Assembly: GCA_030248215.1 (NCBI GenBank)
Contig: JASANG010003909.1
Location: 62,001 to 126,000 of the forward strand
From: Enoplolaimus lenunculus
Taxonomy: Eukaryota > Nematoda > Enoplea > Enoplida > Thoracostomopsidae
Direction of reading: 5' to 3'
Length of the DNA: 64,000 nt
Made by a program: the position numbers and the translations under genes. Numbering within the stretch: position 1 is the first letter of the stretch; each line of letters starts with the position of its first letter. Positions 58,620-64,000 of this stretch are shown piece by piece. Under the pieces are notes generated by a model. The model was not told where the DNA came from, ran no database searches, and saw only the letters and a program-made list of their open reading frames with translations.

Positions 58620-60223
58620 AAAACAAATTTTAAGAGCCCAGTTTGAGTTAAGACATAAAATTTCTAAATGTCCCAAAGTTTTTACTGATGATTTTGCGGC
58701 TTCAAAGCAATTGCATGACTTTTTAACGTGGAATCCAAGGAACTACATATGGCACAAATCTTCAACCAAAAACAGGCAAACTATTGAACTCATAGAAACT
58801 ATATATACATATAATAAAGTACATATGTATGTATCTATGAATGTACATATACGTATATGTATGTCTAAGTTTAACTGTATATATATTCGTTCGTTTCTTA
58901 TCAAAGAATTCGCTCTGTCATCATTCTGAATTCACTTTTTAAAACAAAGAAAACACACTCTTATCCAATCAATAAACTAAGGAATATCTTCTATTCATGG
59001 CGTATTGTTTTTAAAATCTGTAAGACATTAAAATGTCTTAAAAATTGATAACATTAATGAATAAAAATCACTCTCTCATATTTGTAGAACACTGACTTAT
59101 GCGATGTAAAAATTTAGGCCAGCAATATTTCATCGGAAGCTATTTTAGAAAAAGAAATTAAACACAAACTAAATATATTAAGTTAATTTTAAAGAATGAA
59201 TAAAACGACATTAATGAAAGTTTTAACGAAAAAATGAGAGAAAACTATTTTTTCTCTTATGAGTTTATGGTTATTGCAACTGTTTCGAAGATACCGAAAA
59301 AATTGCGCACGTTCGTGAAGACCGCATAATCAGGTTGACGAATGTGAAAATGTGTAGTTTTGTTTCGATCAGTGCGCAATTCTTCGTGGAAGTTTCTGCC
59401 AGTTTTCACTTTTCCGTGTATTTTAAGGGGTGTTTCTTAATGTTTTTTCTAATATTAAATTAGTAATAACTGAAATGTTATATTAAAGACGTTAGTTCGT
59501 GTTTTGTGTTCTGGCGACAATGTGTTGCAAGCGTATTTTTTAGTGCTTTTAGAAATTTTTTTACAAATGTTTTGGTAAATGAGAAAAATAAATGTGTACA
59601 AGATACAATCGGGTACGATTATAGGCGACGCTAAAATATACACTAAATGTCCAGAATATAAACCAGTAAATTAAAAATAAGGTTTTCTTAACCTATTAGC
59701 TTTAACTCAATAGAAAGGTCTTAATATTGGATAAGAAATTCGAGTTTTCCGGCTATACTATGCAATTCTCAAATTTATGCAATCATTTCAGCTTTAGTTT
59801 GAAATCGACTTAAGTCCAAGATCGACTAATAATCTGAAATGTGTAATTTCTACAAACCAAAATTGTAAACACGGAATTAAGGTCTCTTGTTTACAGTTTT
59901 ACTCACTGAGAAAATTGGCACATCTATAGCATAGAGTAAAAAAATTGCGTTTTATAACTTTTACCAGCCTGCCCTCCCGCGCTCAGAACTTTCACGATCT
60001 ATCGCTGCATACATCATAAAGATTTACAACAAAATACTGCCAATAACGATTTTTCACTGAAAATGCCACATAATTTTCAGTTGGTCAACTGCAAATATAT
60101 TTGCAAAATAATTACAAAACAAAGAGTAAAAATTTACTGAGAATGTCCAAATTATGTATCGTAGGCGTTTCAGCGTTATTTAGTTAATATTTCCAAAATA
60201 TTCTGCAACATATTAGTACTACC
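58620..60223. other. Intergenic between the MSP and vWA genes
   Basis: AT-rich; a TATG-type low-complexity stretch at 58795-58870. No gene seen. The last few hundred bases should hold the vWA gene promoter, but I see no clear core element. Confidence 0.5.
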
Positions 60224-63200
60224 ATGACACTACGTTTCGGTATACTTTGTTATATATTTGGCATCATACTGTGCAAACTAACATCTTCACAATTGGATAC
60301 AGTACTCAAAATCGACAATGGATTGGCATCAGGTAAACGATAACGCCTGTAAGATACAGCCAAGTATCAACAGTTACTGACCAGTAATTTGTCCCCTGCT
60401 GGTGCTTGTGCCATCCCAAACGCCAATTAATGGTCATGACAGTCAGAAAATTTACAAGAAGACGAGTTGGTTCTGATTGGAATCGGCAAAAATAAGTGCC
60501 TGTTGTTGTTTTGTTATTCAAGCATAATAATAATTTTTAAATTTAATACTAACTCTTTCACTCATAGAATATATACTATGAGCAGTACCCCCTGTTATTC
60601 GGTTACGAACTGTTATTTATTTTAACCCGTCAAGCGCAGCCCGTCGTTATCGATGGTATTGCAACTATCCATTGGATTAAACGTGTGTCTTGTATCAAAA
60701 GTTTGAGTGATTATGCTACGTTATACTTGAAATGTACTTTCAAAACTTATGCATGCTTCAATGCTTCGAATGCAACTTTATTTGGTCCTGGAGTCATTTA
60801 TGCATTACAATCAAGGATAATTGACATTTATGGCCTGTAGTTACGGTTTAGGGACTCTATTCGCTTACGGACTCTTTTTGGGGATACGGACTCCCATTGA
60901 CTTGGATTCAAAATGGGGACTCCCTCTTATTAACCCACACTTGTTCGGGTACTACAGTACGTGTCAAGTAATTACTTAACCATCTTGTTTTTAAAAGCGC
61001 ACTTAAGTTAAGTAAATACTAAAATGGCAGACTATATTTGGTATATTGCAGATTAAAAGTTCAGGAATACTAACTTTGCTCAACTGAAATTGCCGACTCA
61101 TAGTGCCTCCTTAATATAAAGCAAGCCTGTAACTTTCTTGTTATGACCGTGGTTCACATTTGGCGTTTATTTGTTTTTAAAAAGTTTGCATGTATTTAAG
61201 TCACCGACTAAACCAATTACTTTTATGCATAACTTAAGTAAAAACGCGTAAGATTTCAAAACCCCAGTAAATATCTGTTTTTTCTTTTGCATTCGCTGTA
61301 TTTTTATCCGTTTACTCATCGGCTTGCCGTAGTTAAATTAAAACGAGTCATACAAATCTGGTCATTTTGATAAATATAAAACATCTGTAAAACTAAATAT
61401 CAAAAACGGACCGAGACAATTTGGTTAGGCGTAGCCTCCACAGCTCCGAGTTGACGTGAAACTGACAGTTTTGAACAAATTTTCGAGATACAACACAATT
61501 GAGTTCAACACATTCATTGTTTACGGTATTCCCCTGCCCATCCACATATTCTAATTATCCATGAAATTTAGGAAATTTAGCGATATTTTGAAAATACTTT
61601 TATTGGTTAATTTTCAATTTTAATAAATTTATTCTAGTTTGTCGACCACTGGACAGATCCTTAGATTTACTGTTTATGCTTGATGGTTCCGGTTCAGTCG
61701 GTGGAAGCACGTGGGACATTCAAATGGATATGGTTCGCCGGATTGTCGACCAGTTGGAAATTTCGCCTAATAAAACAAGAGTCGCAGTCATTCAGTATTC
61801 GGGTTGGACCCGTCTTGAGTTCGATTTCAACGAAAATGAGGTGAATGAAGTTTTCAACGTACGAATAAAATGTCACGATTGACGTGGTGAGCGCAGTTTA
61901 GTTTGATGCTTTGACAGCATGGCAGGTGCATGCCTACTGGGAAATATGGAAACTTAGGGACAGGTAGAGGCTTAAGCTTAGGCAGCACGCATCTATACTT
62001 ATTAATATGGGCGTAATAATTCATAATGGTAAGCGGAAAAAGACGAAATAATGAATTAATAAAAAACTCCAAAGATTGAAAAAATATTCGGCAGGCAAAA
62101 GACTGAACCTACTGAGGTATTTTTCAATCGTACAGTAAAATTGGCACATCATAGATTATAGATTTTGAATCTATTAAAGATTTCGGCGAATGTTGAAATA
62201 GGTAGTAAAGTTCGAAAGAACCAGGAAATACAGCAACCCATTAAGCTATACATATGCACGTATCAAAGCTGTAGTTAAAACCTAAATATGCTACCTCAGG
62301 AAATAACGAATATCCTTCAGCTGAGCACTACAGTACCGTAACCATGGGCGTAGCCAGGATTTTTGTTTGGGAGGGCCCACACAAATACATTAAATATATA
62401 GTGTGTTAATCAATTTTCATAAATAGCTAGTGCAGCAGGATGCAAAACGGAACTGGATTATACCGGAGTCGGAATCAAAACTACAAATTTTGTGACAATA
62501 CGCATAATTTGTATTAACAAATATATTAGGGTATCGGTTAGAATCAATTATTATTAAAATTGCAAAATTCCGATTGATTGTGCCATCGGAATCGGAATCG
62601 GAACTCAGTTTGAATCGGAAATCTAAAAGTGTAAGGCAAGCTTAAGCTCAGCCCAAGCAAGAAATATTCTTAAATTTTAAGCCTACCCTACAGCGGTCTT
62701 GTGAGAAATTGGCCAGCGGAGCACTACTAAAAGAAACATGGTCTTATGTTTGTACGATTAAGCATAACTATATTTGAATGTGGGTCTTTCTTCTCGGAGC
62801 GTAAACACGTCTCATGCATACATAGTTCAAAGGAAATGTGACATTCGATAGAATTTCTGTTGCAGTGGTTTAAATCAGAAGGAGACAAACCAAATCGACT
62901 TATACACAAGGCCGGCGTTACGATAGTCGGCCCCCCAAAGAGGCCCACGAGGGCCCCAATAAAAGTTTAGAATAAACTTCGTGGTCAACGAAAAAAAATT
63001 TTAGTTTGCCAAAATGGAGCCCCAAGGATCGTTTCCCAATTGGTGGGTTCGGGGGGGGCACTTCCGCCGGCAACACTCATTCAGGTGGTCAACGCAAGTG
63101 TTTATTAGTCGGTAGCAATCTTCTAAACCGAATGTTTCCGTTATCCGAAATAGAAATTTAATCACAGATATCCGGATAAATAACCGGTAAAAATTGTAAG

Positions 63201-63854
63201 ATATAAGGATATGAAAAATATTCGATGCTCATCACTACCTAACATGCTATTTAATCCTTTTATATAAAAAATAACCCTTACCTGATCCAGGATAATGCAA
63301 CGAATTGCCCTTATTTGTAAACACCGATAATCAATGAATCTCTCAATACTGGGCGCGTTGGTTATACAACAGGTTTGATCAAAATACACGGTACAAAAAC
63401 AGTCACTACACACAACAACGCGTGAGAAAATAAATTTTGGTACATATACCTCTAAAGCAATGTCGGTTCAACAACTGCTTGTGTGTGGGAGTGAAACGCA
63501 CAGGACATCGTAGGTTCAAGTTATTCAAAACTGAAATTTTTCCAAAACCATTGGGGGGCATGGCCCCCTTGGCCCCTCTCCTGGCTACGCCCTAGACCGT
63601 AACCAGGTAACTTTGCTAGGGAGATTGCTGAAAAAATTGGAGGGGCCTACAATGTTGGCAGATGACATTTCACAAGCGAGGCGAAAACATTTCTCGGAAA
63701 GGAAAATTTTTTAAAACTTTGCCTCTATAAAGAATGCATTTCCAGTCAAGAGAAGAAATAATGAAGTCGATGAATAAAATTCGATTTTTATCCGGAACAA
63801 CCAAAACTGGCCGTGCGCTTGAAAAAGCCATTGAAACGTTTACTGACGCACGTG
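60224..63854 (+). CDS. Secreted von Willebrand factor A-domain protein, 5' part (three exons seen)
   Basis: Exons 60224-60332, 61638-61858 and 63746-63854 join in frame (GT-AG); the last ends in phase 1 at a GTGAGT donor and the gene continues beyond the window. Exon 1 encodes a signal peptide (LRFGILCYIFGIILC) and a short linker. Exons 2-3 encode a vWA domain: a Cys, then LDLLFMLDGSGSVGG with the MIDAS D-x-S-x-S (residues 52-56), VAVIQYSGWTRLEFDF, and FLSGTTKTGRALEKAI with the MIDAS Thr. All MIDAS residues visible so far are kept, so metal-dependent binding of a ligand is likely. By family it is an extracellular matrix or cell-surface adhesion protein; later domains lie outside. Confidence 0.88.
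60582..60960 (+). repeat. Family B element, 5' end lost
   Basis: Starts inside the family at CCCCCTGTTATTCGGTTACG and ends TTGTTCGGGTACTACAGTA. Lies in vWA gene intron 1. Confidence 0.8.
60961..61265 (+). repeat. Family C part joined to family B
   Basis: Begins CGTGTCAAGTAATTACTTAA right at the family B end, continues with AAGTCACCGACTAAACCAAT, and ends GATTTCAAAACCCCAG, the family C right end. Confidence 0.7.
62346..63592. mobile_element. Possible 1.25-kb inverted-repeat element in vWA intron 2
   Basis: GGGCGTAGCCAGGATTTTTG at the left is inverted at the right as CCTCTCCTGGCTACGCCC, followed on both sides inward by G/C runs. The interior includes a GGGCCC-rich part at 62930-63060 and a family A fragment (62635-62700), so it may be composite. 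No coding sequence seen. Confidence 0.55.
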
Positions 63855-63871
63855 GTGAGTTTTTAGATGGC

Positions 63872-64000
63872 CCATGTAAAGATTACGGGTCTATGGATCT
63901 GGAATAAAGTAAGCTTAAGCTTTAGACTAATTGTTTTGATTGGCTTAGGCTTGGCTTAGGCAAGGCTTTAGGTATCAGCTCATTCTTACACTTAGGCTTA
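63872..64000 (+). repeat. Family A dispersed repeat, cut by window edge
   Basis: GGCCCATGTAAAGATTACGG, AGTAAGCTTAAGCTTTAGAC, then CTTAGG hexamers up to the last base. Confidence 0.85.

Noticed and set aside
1-64000. CRISPR arrays, operons or bacterial-style terminators
   Set aside because: The tandem arrays lack unique spacers, and the gene structures are eukaryotic with introns.

Overview
The window is animal nuclear DNA. It has spliced genes with GT-AG introns, AT-rich non-coding sequence crowded with short inverted-repeat elements, and one virus-like Polinton/Maverick fossil. The 45-bp and 110-bp exons of the receptor gene are a pattern shared by metazoan nicotinic-type receptors. I read it as an invertebrate genome; a tunicate is possible, but nothing here fixes the phylum.

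Region 1 (1-11.3 kb): a 69-bp tandem array, then a Polinton fossil of about 10 kb, all parts on the + strand: family-B DNA polymerase, chromodomain integrase, packaging ATPase, two small conserved proteins, a NADAR-domain protein, a TBP-like protein, penton (minor capsid), a small basic protein, and major capsid. The element is broken, with only about two interruptions, and looks fairly young. The NADAR and TBP-like cargo, and a recurring CTTAAAA(A)G motif ahead of several of its genes, are the most unusual content of the window. A GC-rich minisatellite follows on the right.

Region 2 (11.3-31.8 kb): no host gene recognised. It holds families of non-autonomous DNA elements and tRNA-derived repeats. 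The families are labelled A to N here for convenience.

Region 3 (31.8-46.4 kb): a nine-exon Cys-loop receptor subunit gene, 771 codons, complete from signal peptide to fourth membrane helix. It has an atypical pore lining and a very long M3-M4 loop. A decayed tandem copy of its 3' end follows the stop codon.

Region 4 (46.4-64 kb): three more + strand genes. A three-exon MGST1-like MAPEG glutathione transferase (147 aa) is followed by a three-exon MSP-domain-only protein (149 aa). Last come the first three exons of a secreted von Willebrand factor A-domain protein that runs off the right edge. These genes show no operon-like link; they are separate eukaryotic transcription units, and their introns hold most of the repeats.
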